64,000 bases of DNA from Phycisphaerae bacterium. GTDB lineage: Bacteria > Chloroflexota > Anaerolineae > 4572-78 > J111. The stretch's first letter is position 1, and the number at the start of each line of letters is the position of its first letter. The notes below the pieces were generated by a model. That model worked only from the letters and a program-made list of their open reading frames with translations. It was not told the origin of the DNA and searched no databases. A program made the translations under genes and the position numbers. Where the stretch lies: positions 59,956-123,955 of the forward strand of contig JANQQF010000165.1 of assembly GCA_028285035.1 (NCBI GenBank), in the 5' to 3' direction. Positions 50,775 through 60,094 of this stretch are shown in pieces.

Positions 50775-51008
50775 CTATGGGCTTGGATGCACTCGATTGA
50801 CCGAAATCAAACTCACCCCAAGATCTCGCAGGCGATTTAAAACGCCATACAAGGCGGCTTGGTCGGGTAGCGTACCAGCAAAAATCGTTTGCCCATTTTC
50901 GGTGTGAGTAACAACCAAATCGACGGGGGCATTCAACCGTCTTAACTCTAAGTGACCTTGAATCCGGATCTCATACCGATCTGGATTTTTTGTTGATTGT
51001 GTTTCCAT
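50775..51008 (-). CDS. Small conserved hypothetical protein
   Basis: This 77-residue protein starts at ATG 51008, 6 bases after GGAGG; an ATG and a TTG just upstream fit the spacing less well. It reads 'RYEIRIQGHLELRRLNAP', 'FAGTLPDQAALYGVLNRLRD' and 'LGVSLISVNRV', a compact beta-alpha-beta fold. Similar small proteins with 'DQAALxGxLxxxRDLG' recur in many bacteria, from memory, and remain uncharacterised. It is a single gene with no signal peptide. Confidence 0.75.
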   Translation of the reverse strand: METQSTKNPDRYEIRIQGHLELRRLNAPVDLVVTHTENGQTIFAGTLPDQAALYGVLNRLRDLGVSLISVNRVHPSP

Positions 51009-51294
51009 CATCAACCTCCGCTAAAGCTTGGAAAGCCATTCAAATCATTTTGTAGTACACGGAAAACCTGGAAGGACACGGAAATTTTATGTTTTTCTGT
51101 GACCGCTATGGTTCAAAAATTTTCTAGCTTGTTATTTTGACTTAACAAAAAACTAAAAAACAGACAGTTTTATTTTAAACTACACCTAGCTAGAAAACAT
51201 CCATCGAAAGTGTAATTACTGCAGATACTTGGGTTGATTTTGGTTTATGGGGATACAGTTGGAGGAGTACTACTTTCAAAATAGGGGAGGATAT
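51009..51294. other. Non-coding gap with AT-rich 10-bp inverted repeat
   Basis: TTTTCTAGCT (51120-51129) pairs with AGCTAGAAAA (51188-51197) across 58 bases. An ACACGGAAA motif occurs twice near 51058-51087. No promoter or gene is convincing. Confidence 0.4.
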
Positions 51295-53961
51295 CTAATC
51301 CACGGCCAAGCCCAACTCGCGGGCTTTGGCGGCGGCTTGTGTCCGATTTTTAACGCCAAGCTTACCAAAGATGTTGTTGAGATGTTTTTTGACGGTGCCC
51401 ACGGTGATGAAAAGGGTATCGGCAATTTCGCTATTGGATTGTCCCGCTGCCACGAGGGTTAGCAGTTCGATTTCTCGCTGGCTCAATGGTTCAATCAGCG
51501 AGGACATTGCGGTAGTATTGATTTGGGATGCGCTTGGCTCATTAATAGTTACCCCCTCTTCGGCAAATCCGGCTAAGAGCTTATCAACAAATTCAGGAGA
51601 AACATGTCGAACTTTGGGGAGGAGTGTGGCTAAGGTGGTTTCTTCATCAAGAAAGGGGCGAAGATAGCCTTCTGGGGTGGCTAACTGAAGAGCCTGTTCT
51701 AGATAGTTCACGGCATCCTGTTCTTGATTAAACTTTAGATGGACCAATGACCGTAGAATGTAAGTCGTCAGCCGGACCCGGCCCCGCCCACTAGCTTTTG
51801 ACATTTGCTCTAACTTGTCGAGCAAATCAAGCATGATTTCCATATCTGCTTGCTCACGACGCAAATTGACTCGGATGTAGATGCAGTACATCAGTTCAAA
51901 CAGGGGGGCAAGTGGCGCATTGGATGAAATATCAATAGTTTCGGTCCACGCTTCAGCGGCGGCTTGATTGCCTCGACGTAGCTCGAAATAGGCTTCAAAT
52001 GCCTCGAAAATGGGCAAATAGGCCTCGAATCCAGCTCGGCGCACAATGTCTTGAACGTTTTGAACTTGAGCAATGGCTTTTTCGCCATGGCCGAGCGTGC
52101 TGTTGAGCATTGCTTGCCATAGCCTGCCTTGAATAGTCGGTCCCATCATCGCCTGTCCATCACACAAGGTTAGCCCTTGCTCCAGATAAGTTTCGGCACT
52201 CGCTAAATCACCCCCTTCATAAAGCATTGCCCCTAAGGTGATGTAAGCTAAACCAGTCAACGGCCAGGGCTCGCCTCGGGCATCAACAAATTCAGTCATC
52301 ACCTGCTGGCATAAGGCCATCGCCTGCCGCCGCTTGCCCTGATAATTGAGTTGATCTGCTAGATTAACCATCACCCCGATAGTCATGAAGTGATCGTCAC
52401 TTTCACGCCCCAAAGCCAACGCTTTTTCTAACGTTTGAATAGCCCCTCGGGTGTTTCCCATTGCCCCTTGAGCTTCAGAGAGAAGGAGCAAAGCCATACT
52501 GATATAAAAAATGTTGACCTCGGACATATCATCAATCAGGCTCTGGGCCAACTGTATTGTTTCCTCGGGGTTCCCTTTGGTCAAGGTTAAACAAGCTTGC
52601 AGGCTGATAAATTTGTTGTGAAGCGAACGTGGGATGTCATCGTGTAGCAAGCCTTCGATGATATCCACATAACCCATTGCGGCCTCCCCTTGGCCAGTTA
52701 GCCAATACACCCAGCTACGATATGTGGCCAGTTCAAAATCATTTTGCAGCATCTTGTCTGGTAAGGCGTCCAACCAACTTTGCAGGGTTGTCAGCTCACC
52801 ATACTGTAATAGCCCATCAGCAGCTTGTTTTATGAGTTTGCTAACGGTGTCCAGATCATTGCTTGCGAACGCATGTTTGATGGCTTCGGGCACTGAATTA
52901 TGCTCGGCAAACCACGTTGACGCTGCTTGGTGAAGTGTTTCTTGCTCATCGGGTGCGGTTTCAGTGCGCAAAAATTCGCTAAAAAGATGATGATAGCGGT
53001 ACCATTGCCGATGTTCATCCAGGGGAATTAAGAAAAGGTTCGCGTGTTCAAGTTGGGTCAAAATCTCTTGTCCATCAGTCCGTCCCGTGACTGCATCGCA
53101 CAAGGGGGCGCTCATACGATCCAGGATCGCGGTCTGTTGCAGAAATTGGCGAATATCATCCGATTGCTGTTGGATCACTTCTTCCACCAGATAATCGATG
53201 ATGTAGTGATGACTGCCGCTAAAGTGACTGATAAAATCCTTTGCCCCCACTGCGTCATAGCCTCGCAGAGATAGGGCCGCCAATTGTAGACCAGCCACCC
53301 ACCCTTCGGTTCGTTGTGTCAACTGCTTGACCGACTCATTGGTCAAATTCAGATGTGTGGTTTGCTTTAAGAATGTATCCACTTCTGGGGAGTCAAAGCG
53401 CAGATCATCCTGTCGCAACTCACTCATTTGACCGCGGACTCGCAGGCGAGATAAAGGCAGCGGGGGGTCCTCTCGGCTGGTCAGCACCAAGTGCATTTGG
53501 GGCGGCTGATGATCCAGCAGAAATTCGAGAGCCTTGTGAATTTGCTCGTTATTTAACAGATGATAATCGTCCAAGACCATGATAAAAGGGGGTGCGAGCG
53601 TGGTTAGATCATTGATGAGAAGGGTAATCAATGTTTCTGGGGGAGGCAGTTTGGCTGATTGACTCAGGTTCTGTCCGATGCTTGGATTTAGTCGTTGCAA
53701 GGCCGCAACGAAGTAGGTTAGAAAACGTGAGGAGTCATTATCTCCCTCATCCAATGAAAGCCAGGTGAAGGGATGATCAAATTGATTGAGCCACTCTATA
53801 ATGATGGTGGTTTTGCCAAACCCAGCTGGGGCCGACACCAAGGTCAATTTATGTCCCAGATTCAATCCATCCTGTAGTCGTTGGACAAGTTGAGGTCGGC
53901 CAACCAATTCAGGACGTACGGGGGGTGTATAAAGTTTGGTGGCTAAAATTGGTGTGGACAT
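51295..53961 (-). CDS. MalT-type LuxR-family transcriptional activator (LAL-like)
   Basis: This 888-residue protein has the standard STAND layout. An ATPase spans about 1-330 with 'SAPAGFGKTTIIIEWL' (Walker A, about residue 44), 'PFIMVLDDYHLL' (Walker B), and 'REDPPLPLSRLRVRGQ' / 'LRFDSPEVDTFL' as MalT-specific motifs. A TPR-like helical sensor follows (about 350-800), then a C-terminal LuxR HTH (about 823-880, 'LSQREIELLTLVAAGQSNSE' and 'TVKKHLNNIFGKLGVKNRTQ'). Such activators bind DNA when ATP and an inducer bind. A strong promoter ends 6 bases before the ATG, so the message is probably leaderless. Its inducer is unknown. Confidence 0.92.
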   Translation of the reverse strand: MSTPILATKLYTPPVRPELVGRPQLVQRLQDGLNLGHKLTLVSAPAGFGKTTIIIEWLNQFDHPFTWLSLDEGDNDSSRFLTYFVAALQRLNPSIGQNLSQSAKLPPPETLITLLINDLTTLAPPFIMVLDDYHLLNNEQIHKALEFLLDHQPPQMHLVLTSREDPPLPLSRLRVRGQMSELRQDDLRFDSPEVDTFLKQTTHLNLTNESVKQLTQRTEGWVAGLQLAALSLRGYDAVGAKDFISHFSGSHHYIIDYLVEEVIQQQSDDIRQFLQQTAILDRMSAPLCDAVTGRTDGQEILTQLEHANLFLIPLDEHRQWYRYHHLFSEFLRTETAPDEQETLHQAASTWFAEHNSVPEAIKHAFASNDLDTVSKLIKQAADGLLQYGELTTLQSWLDALPDKMLQNDFELATYRSWVYWLTGQGEAAMGYVDIIEGLLHDDIPRSLHNKFISLQACLTLTKGNPEETIQLAQSLIDDMSEVNIFYISMALLLLSEAQGAMGNTRGAIQTLEKALALGRESDDHFMTIGVMVNLADQLNYQGKRRQAMALCQQVMTEFVDARGEPWPLTGLAYITLGAMLYEGGDLASAETYLEQGLTLCDGQAMMGPTIQGRLWQAMLNSTLGHGEKAIAQVQNVQDIVRRAGFEAYLPIFEAFEAYFELRRGNQAAAEAWTETIDISSNAPLAPLFELMYCIYIRVNLRREQADMEIMLDLLDKLEQMSKASGRGRVRLTTYILRSLVHLKFNQEQDAVNYLEQALQLATPEGYLRPFLDEETTLATLLPKVRHVSPEFVDKLLAGFAEEGVTINEPSASQINTTAMSSLIEPLSQREIELLTLVAAGQSNSEIADTLFITVGTVKKHLNNIFGKLGVKNRTQAAAKARELGLAVD

Positions 53962-53967
53962 ACAAGA

Positions 53968-53995
53968 ATTATAGGGCGGCGCTGAAAAATTTCAA
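53968..53995 (-). promoter_or_regulatory. Promoter of the MalT-like regulator, predicting leaderless mRNA
   Basis: On the minus strand, TTGAAA (53995-53990), 16 bases, TATAAT (53973-53968). The start codon A (53961) is 7 bases past the -10, where transcription is expected to begin. No ribosome site is present. Confidence 0.72.
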
Positions 53996-54094
53996 AAAGG
54001 ATCAAGGGTGTGATAAGTTGGTGTCGGGTGTGCTTTTTGAGTAAAATAATGTTTTCTATGAGCAAATTGAGTTGGAAGTTGTGGCACGATTTTT

Positions 54095-54661
54095 ATGACG
54101 AAACGGTACTCAAACATAATTGGCTTTGATGACGCCCCCTTCACCCCCGATCAAACAGCCCCAGTTTCTTTAATTGGGACCGTCTTTACGGGGCTAAAAT
54201 TAACTGGCGTCGTGACCGGGCAGGTCGCAAAAGATGGGCTTGATGCGACCGATGAGGTCATCCGTTTGGTGACCGAGTCGCGTTTTGATGAACATGTGAA
54301 TTTGGTGATGCTCCAAGGGATTGCCTTTGCTGGATTTAATGTTGTGGATGCGTTTGCCCTTTATGAGAAGATCGATCGCCCCGTGCTGGTTGTCTCGCGC
54401 CGAATGCCGGATATGGAGGCGGTTCGCGAAGCCTTACTTAGGCATATTCCTAATGGTACTGAGAAATGGGCAGTAATTGAACGATTGGGGCCGCCAGAGG
54501 CGGCGGGCAATGTTTTTGTTCAGCGTGTGGGCTTGACCTTGGCGGAAGCAACAGCTACCGTGGAGCGATTTGCCATCCATAGTCATCTGCCTGAACCTTT
54601 ACGGACCGCACATCTCATCGCAGGCGCGATAGGGCGGGGAGAAAGTCGAGGTCGGCCTTGA
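54095..54661 (+). CDS. DUF99-family protein
   Basis: This 188-residue protein matches DUF99: 'IIGFDDAPFTPDQTAPVSLI', 'FTGLKLTGVVTGQVAKDGLD', 'VNLVMLQGIAFAGFNVVD', 'RPVLVVSRRMPDM', ending 'LPEPLRTAHLIAGAIGRGES'. DUF99 is distantly related to endonuclease V, and its own activity is debated. 'GFDDAPF' holds the acidic residues in the place of the EndoV metal site. No ribosome site is visible before the ATG. The stop overlaps the TTG start of the following solute-binding lipoprotein, so the two are cotranscribed. Confidence 0.88.
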   Translation: MTKRYSNIIGFDDAPFTPDQTAPVSLIGTVFTGLKLTGVVTGQVAKDGLDATDEVIRLVTESRFDEHVNLVMLQGIAFAGFNVVDAFALYEKIDRPVLVVSRRMPDMEAVREALLRHIPNGTEKWAVIERLGPPEAAGNVFVQRVGLTLAEATATVERFAIHSHLPEPLRTAHLIAGAIGRGESRGRP

Positions 54662-56031
54662 GAAAAAAATTACCGGAAAGCTCTTTGAAAAGAGACGTTG
54701 GATTTCAGTCTTGGCTTTTACTAACAACAATTTTGTTTCTCCTCTCGGCCTGTGATTCAACCACAACCACGTCGTCTATTTCGCCAATCGAACCGACAAA
54801 AACGGCCTCAATCCTAAGCACCGCAACCCCTACCCCACAACCATCGCCGACCGCCACTGCCACACATCGAGTTCCCACCCGAACCCCGACAGCGACCTCA
54901 CAAAGCACAACGACTGTTACCGTGTGGGTTAATCTTTCCCCCTCACAAACAGAAACCCTGTTGGAAGACATTGATGCCTTTGAAATCCAATTTCCGCAAT
55001 ACACCATCAGGCTCAGAGAGTTTGATCGCCCTGAAAATTTTGTTAATCAGGTTGTGACTGATGAAGCGGAATTTGATGTCGTTTTGGCTTCGCCATCCTT
55101 GCTCAGTAGCTTATGGGTAGCCGACCAACTCGCCCCCATGTCAGACTTTTTTCCGCCCAGTTTTCTTGATGCTTTCATTGCAACTGCGTTGCAGGGATCA
55201 TCAGCCGATGAAGAACTGTGGGGACTGCCCGATACCGCTGGATTTCACCTGCTTCTATTTTACAATCGGGATTTGGTGGAGACCCCGCCCGCTAACCTTG
55301 ATGATTTAGCCGAGGTGGCTGAGACTTTGACAACATCTGAGCAGTGGGGTTTGGGAGTCAATAGCTATGATCCGCTCTGGTTGTTGCCGTGGACGGCGGG
55401 AGAAGGCGGCTGGTTTGCTGAGGATAATGTCGGGTTCTCGCTTAATTCAGCGGCAGTACAACAAGCCTTGACCATCCATCAAACGTGGCATCTGGCAGAT
55501 GAACCGATTGCGCCGCTAATGACGCACGCCGAAATGCAAGATGAATTTGTGGCTGGGGAAATGGCCATGATGATTGATGGCGAGTGGGCCTTAAATAGTT
55601 TGAGCCAGGTGCCCGAGTTAAGCTGGGGTGTTGTTCCGTTGCCAATCTTAGGTGAAGCCAATGATTTTCAAACGTCGACTCCTTTGGTGTTAGGACGCTA
55701 TTGGGCTATCAGTCGAGATGTTAGTGGCGATCGTGCTCTGGCGGCTTCTGCCTTCTTGGAATTTGTCACTCAGCCTGAACGACAATTAAGGTGGACGGCT
55801 CGGTACAATCAGCTCCCAACGCGTCGCCAAGCCCTGACTAATCCCCAAATTTTCTCAGATCCAATACTCCGAATTAGTGCCACTCAGATGCAGTCCGGGC
55901 AGGCTTTACCGCTCGGTATTGATGCGAATTTGGTGCTCGACGCAATGCGGGGACCGTTGCGTCAGATGCTTGAAGGGGCGTTGACACCGAAGGAGGCGGT
56001 GGAATTGATGGAAGAGAATGTTGCGGAGTAA
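54658..56031 (+). CDS. Extracellular solute-binding lipoprotein (family 1)
   Basis: This 457-residue protein starts at TTG 54658, overlapping the DUF99 stop (TTGA). A signal ends in 'LFLLSAC', then a Ser/Thr/Pro linker (about 35-80) and the binding-protein fold. It has 'FQSWLLLTTILFLLSAC' before it and 'VTVWVNLSPSQTETLLEDID', 'LWGLPDTAGFHLLLFYNRDL', 'EFVAGEMAMMIDGEWALNSL' within. This matches sugar-type SBP family 1. No ABC permease or ATPase is adjacent, so it is an orphan receptor or shares a transporter encoded elsewhere. It might feed the MalT-like regulator, but that is speculation. Confidence 0.87.
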   Translation: MRKKLPESSLKRDVGFQSWLLLTTILFLLSACDSTTTTSSISPIEPTKTASILSTATPTPQPSPTATATHRVPTRTPTATSQSTTTVTVWVNLSPSQTETLLEDIDAFEIQFPQYTIRLREFDRPENFVNQVVTDEAEFDVVLASPSLLSSLWVADQLAPMSDFFPPSFLDAFIATALQGSSADEELWGLPDTAGFHLLLFYNRDLVETPPANLDDLAEVAETLTTSEQWGLGVNSYDPLWLLPWTAGEGGWFAEDNVGFSLNSAAVQQALTIHQTWHLADEPIAPLMTHAEMQDEFVAGEMAMMIDGEWALNSLSQVPELSWGVVPLPILGEANDFQTSTPLVLGRYWAISRDVSGDRALAASAFLEFVTQPERQLRWTARYNQLPTRRQALTNPQIFSDPILRISATQMQSGQALPLGIDANLVLDAMRGPLRQMLEGALTPKEAVELMEENVAE

Positions 56032-56081
56032 TTTTGAATTGTGAAGTTTTTGATGAAAAAAACCTAAGCAAGACTGCACAA

Positions 56082-58013
56082 TTACGGCAATGTAATAACG
56101 TGATCTCCCAGATTTTCGAAGCCTGTGTTTGTCGTGTGATAAACCACAATTTGTACCGCATTGGGTTGAATATTTTGGAGAACAGGTAAAACATAAACAT
56201 CCCGGATAACTTCATTAGGCCGCCAGCGGCTGGTGGGATAGACACCCCAAACGGGTTGGTGATCCTGAATTAAATTTTCGCCATCAAGGTTGATCAACTG
56301 TCCCTCAACTAAGGGCCGGACCGAGATGGTGTAATCAACGGTTAAAGGCTGATCTGTTTGCCAATACAACGCAATCTGCCACCCAGCTTCATTTGAACCA
56401 ATAATCTCCCAGCCGATGAGGCGGAATTGATCGCCAAAAGAAAGATCAGTGGTAGATACTTCTGGAGGGAGTGAGGTGCTTGCTTCTGATGAGAGGACAA
56501 TCAGTTGTGCCCCTACAGCCTGGGGGAAGATATCAGACTGTTGAAACAGATCAACATCGGTATTCAGGGCATTGCGACTGACATAACGATGGGCTTGGCC
56601 TTCATCCTGATTGAATACCTCAAGCGTAACCCCCTCGATCTCCTGTGCCACATTCCAGGCCGTCCCCAAATACTCCAAAGCAACCTCCTCCTCAAAATTG
56701 ACCGCAATCAAGGCCGGTGTTTGGGGTTGGTCAGCGAGAATGGCCCAGCCAGGATTTAGTCCCGTTGCATCTGGGCGATTGCGCTGGTTGGCCTCGGGCA
56801 GACTGGCAGTGAAGCGGTATGTAATAAGCCCAACTAAGACAAGTGCGATAAACGTAGGCGTTGCCCAAAATGGAAATCGTTCGATTTTTCGACCACGCTT
56901 TATCAGCAAGCGTATGCCCACCCCAACGCCAATGATCAAGATGGGGTAGGCCGGAATGATGACTTGAAACCAATTGCCAAAGCGATACCCCCAGGTGAAA
57001 ATCAAATAGATAAGCAAAGTGCCATACAAGAAGATTGCTCGGCGACGACCTAGGACCGCGATGCCTACTAGCCCGCCGAGAAAGATGGGCCAGGTTAACT
57101 CTTGCCACATCAAGGCTGGAAATTCATCCGTAATAAAATTTTCAAAACTGAGACCGGGGCCTAACTCATCTCGCCCTTGCTGGATGGTCATAAATTGAAT
57201 AAACCAATCCCAAGCACTGTCCCAATTGCCCTCGCCTCGCCACTCAGGGTGTTGTGCCCCCCGGATGTAGATGTAGGCATAGCTCAAGAAAGGCAGGAGG
57301 GTAACACCAATAGCTTTGATAACATAGCCGGGACGTTTGAGATAATGAACCAGCATTATCTCCGATGATGAATTATTTTTGCGGAAGAAGATAAACCAAA
57401 GAAGCGGCGGCAGAATAAACAAAGTGGTGACCATATTCGCCAGCATCGTTCCACTGATAAAGGCCAGCCACAGCAACGTACTGTCCTGTGGTTGCTCATC
57501 CCACTTAAAGGCCAATAAAATAATGAGCAATGTTTGAAAAACAGCACTGGTATATTGCTCCGTGGTGATGCTGTAATACCAAAAGAAAAAGGTTGTGGCA
57601 TAAAAAATGGTCAAGAGTGGAGCCAGCCACCACAGCTCACTACTGACACGTCGTAAAATCAAGTATAAAACGCCCAGTGAGGCCAGGCCCCACAAGGTTG
57701 AATACAGAGACAGAATTTGGGTTGGATTTAACCCCCAGCCTAATAGAAACGTGCCTAGGCGAAACCAAAGCCAGCCCCCCATTGTATACAGCGGATAGCC
57801 AGGTGCATTGCTGGGCCGAGCCTCGATTTGGGCATATTGATGGGTGATCAGGTCACCGCCGGTGAGTTCGTCGAAACGCAGCCCATTGTCGAGTGTCAGC
57901 AAATATAAAATGGCGATCCCAGTCAAGAGGCCTATCAACAGCCAAAGATCAAGGTATCGGCTTTTATGACTTTGTGGAGTTGAGGTAGAATAAGAATGGG
58001 TTTTTAAGTCCAA
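56082..58013 (-). CDS. DUF2723-family membrane protein (PMT-like)
   Basis: This 643-residue protein starts at TTG 58013 with AGGA about 9 bases upstream. A longer frame to 58319 runs through the divergent sortase gene and is rejected. It has 11-12 hydrophobic segments, the family block 'GGDLITHQYAQIEARPSNAP' leading to 'GYPLYTMGGWLWF', and a soluble C-terminal domain of about 160 residues ('FGDQFRLIGWEI'). DUF2723 proteins are thought to be GT-C glycosyltransferases that use polyprenyl-phosphate sugars. The divergent neighbour is a sortase. The substrate is unknown. Confidence 0.85.
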   Translation of the reverse strand: MDLKTHSYSTSTPQSHKSRYLDLWLLIGLLTGIAILYLLTLDNGLRFDELTGGDLITHQYAQIEARPSNAPGYPLYTMGGWLWFRLGTFLLGWGLNPTQILSLYSTLWGLASLGVLYLILRRVSSELWWLAPLLTIFYATTFFFWYYSITTEQYTSAVFQTLLIILLAFKWDEQPQDSTLLWLAFISGTMLANMVTTLFILPPLLWFIFFRKNNSSSEIMLVHYLKRPGYVIKAIGVTLLPFLSYAYIYIRGAQHPEWRGEGNWDSAWDWFIQFMTIQQGRDELGPGLSFENFITDEFPALMWQELTWPIFLGGLVGIAVLGRRRAIFLYGTLLIYLIFTWGYRFGNWFQVIIPAYPILIIGVGVGIRLLIKRGRKIERFPFWATPTFIALVLVGLITYRFTASLPEANQRNRPDATGLNPGWAILADQPQTPALIAVNFEEEVALEYLGTAWNVAQEIEGVTLEVFNQDEGQAHRYVSRNALNTDVDLFQQSDIFPQAVGAQLIVLSSEASTSLPPEVSTTDLSFGDQFRLIGWEIIGSNEAGWQIALYWQTDQPLTVDYTISVRPLVEGQLINLDGENLIQDHQPVWGVYPTSRWRPNEVIRDVYVLPVLQNIQPNAVQIVVYHTTNTGFENLGDHVITLP

Positions 58014-58171
58014 TGTAATTTGTCCTACAATGCGTAATACAAAACAGGAATAGTATGAAACAGATCTTGATTTTATGAAATGTGTTATGGGAGGCAATTT
58101 TGTGGATAAGAACCGGAATATTTTCGCACTACGACAACGATCCCGAACCCCTAAAGTAAGGAGATGTAATA

Positions 58172-59278
58172 ATGAGTGAGTCATCTGGTCAATCGACGAC
58201 CTCACCAAAAAGTGTATGGCGTTACGCCAGTTTTGCCTTGATTCTCGGTGGAGTAGCTTTAATGGGCTGGGGGGGCTGGACCTTGTATCAACAGCAAGTG
58301 GAAGCCAGTAAGCCCCCACCTGCTCCGATTGTCAATTCTCTTGATAAGTTGGCCAACGACTCAGGACTTACGTTTGCAACATTAACCCCGACGTCGACAC
58401 CAACCCCTCCGCCAGCCTCATCTACGCCTGAGCCAACCGTGGAGGTTGAGGCAGACGACAACGTGGTGTCTGGTGAACCAGAGCCGACGGCCACTCCTTT
58501 GGTTGTCACCGCCACGCCAACGATCACCCCTGACCCCAATGAGCAAGTTTCGGTCGTACCAGTCACCCCTGATCCTATTATCGAAGATTTGGCCTCGGCT
58601 GATGATACAATTTCGGTTCGGGATGCGCCTGCTGCGGCGGAACCCGAACCTGTGGCTGAAAGTAGCGCTCCCAGTACCGAGGAGAATACGCTGGAGAAAA
58701 TTGAGCAAGCCCTCGCCGGCACGGGTGAAGTCGGCGGCTCACTGAATGAAAATCCGCTCATTGTGGATAGTAGTGCGATTTTTGGGGATGAGACTGCTAT
58801 CGCTCAGCAATCCGTGAGTCGGGCTGAAGGACCACCCCCGACTCGTCTGGTCGCCGATGGGATCAATCTTGATACCCCCATCGTTGGGGTCGGTTGGGAG
58901 CAGGTTTCGCAGAATGGGCAGTTTGTTAATGTGTGGTCTGTGGCTGAATATGCCGCTGGCTGGCATCAAAACTCGATGCTGCCTGGGCAAGGGGGCAACG
59001 TGGTTCTATCGGGACACCACAATGTCAAAGGAGCGGTCTTCCGCGATCTTGTCGAGATTGAACTCGGTGAGATTATCACTTTGTATGTTGGCGAAGAGGC
59101 GTATGAGTACAAAATTGAGGAGAAATTCATCGTTAAGGATTTAGGAGAGCCGGAAGAGGTTCGTATCGCCAACGCGCGTTGGATTGGCCCATTTGAGGAT
59201 GAGCGGGTTACAATGGTCACCTGCTGGCCCTTCAATAGCAACACCCATCGAGTGATTGTCATTGCAAAGCCAGTGTGA
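58172..59278 (+). CDS. Class E-like sortase with Thr/Pro-rich linker
   Basis: This 368-residue protein has an N-terminal transmembrane helix (about 17-37), a long acidic Thr/Pro linker (about 60-215) and a sortase domain (about 226-368). His282 ('VLSGHHNVKG'), Cys351 ('VTCWPF') and Arg at 'NTHRVIV' form the catalytic triad. 'GINLDTPIVGVGW' opens the barrel. AAGGAG lies 9 bases before the ATG. Class E sortases cleave LAxTG-type signals and attach proteins to the cell wall. No substrate with a sorting signal was recognised in the window, and the wide linker would hold the enzyme away from the membrane. Confidence 0.88.
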   Translation: MSESSGQSTTSPKSVWRYASFALILGGVALMGWGGWTLYQQQVEASKPPPAPIVNSLDKLANDSGLTFATLTPTSTPTPPPASSTPEPTVEVEADDNVVSGEPEPTATPLVVTATPTITPDPNEQVSVVPVTPDPIIEDLASADDTISVRDAPAAAEPEPVAESSAPSTEENTLEKIEQALAGTGEVGGSLNENPLIVDSSAIFGDETAIAQQSVSRAEGPPPTRLVADGINLDTPIVGVGWEQVSQNGQFVNVWSVAEYAAGWHQNSMLPGQGGNVVLSGHHNVKGAVFRDLVEIELGEIITLYVGEEAYEYKIEEKFIVKDLGEPEEVRIANARWIGPFEDERVTMVTCWPFNSNTHRVIVIAKPV

Positions 59279-59351
59279 ACGTCGTGTTTCTTAGAGAAAA
59301 TGATCAGCTTGGTAGTTAATCTTGTCCAATAAGACCAATTCAGGAGAAGAA

Positions 59352-60047
59352 ATGTACTTTTGTCACACCCCAGAGATTTGGGAAGATTTTCCGCAGTTGG
59401 TACCAGGGGTGCTGGTGGTGGAAGGAATTCGCCCTGAGGCAGATGTTGAGGATCGAGTAATTTATTGGTTTGATCAAGCCCGCGAGCGCTTGAGTCAAGG
59501 GCCTGAGTCTGAAATGGCTGAGGTGAGTGCTTGGCGACGCGCCTACACGCAGATGGGACTGAAACCAACCAAATATCGCTCGGCAGCAGAGGCATTACTG
59601 CGTCGTTTTAAGCGAGAGGACGATTTACCTCGACTACATCCTCTGGTAGATATTTGTAATGCGTTGTCTCTCGCCTTTGCCTTGCCTATTGCTGTCTTCG
59701 ATTTGGAGAATGTTGATACATTTCTTGAGGTCCGGCGGGCCAAGGGGGATGAACAGTATCTGGCCTTTAGCGGTGAGATTGAAACCCCGCCCGCTGATGA
59801 GGTGATCTTTGCCGATGCGTCCAATCAAGTTCACGCCCGCCGTTGGACCTTTCGCCAAAGTCGACGCTCCACGATTCAACCTGAAACGAGTCGGGTGTTG
59901 ATCGTGACCGAAGCCCTTCATGAAACCGCTGCCACTGATATTGAACGGTTGGTCAATGAATTGGCTACTGAGACAGCCTCGGCGTGGGCGGCTCCGCTTC
60001 AGCAAACGATTCTATCTGCTACGCAGCCCCGTCTGGATTTTGATTAG
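59352..60047 (+). CDS. B3/B4 tRNA-binding domain protein (PheT-editing-domain-like)
   Basis: This 231-residue protein starts at ATG 59352 with AGGAGAAG upstream; an earlier TTG is not needed. It matches stand-alone B3/B4 domains: 'WRRAYTQMGLKPTKYRSAAE', 'FALPIAVFDLENVDTFLEVR', 'PPADEVIFADASNQVHARRW' and 'TFRQSRRSTIQPETSRVLIV'. In phenylalanyl-tRNA synthetase these domains bind tRNA and remove mischarged tyrosine, and free forms probably edit aminoacyl-tRNAs. It lies 47 bases upstream of the BtaA-like gene on the same strand. Confidence 0.88.
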   Translation: MYFCHTPEIWEDFPQLVPGVLVVEGIRPEADVEDRVIYWFDQARERLSQGPESEMAEVSAWRRAYTQMGLKPTKYRSAAEALLRRFKREDDLPRLHPLVDICNALSLAFALPIAVFDLENVDTFLEVRRAKGDEQYLAFSGEIETPPADEVIFADASNQVHARRWTFRQSRRSTIQPETSRVLIVTEALHETAATDIERLVNELATETASAWAAPLQQTILSATQPRLDFD

Positions 60048-60094
60048 ACCGTATACTTTTAGATCGTTGTAAATCAAATAAAGGTTTAACTTCT

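Noticed and set aside
58014..58319. Extension of the DUF2723 gene to 58319
   Set aside because: It overlaps the sortase gene start and has no family-like sequence before 58013.
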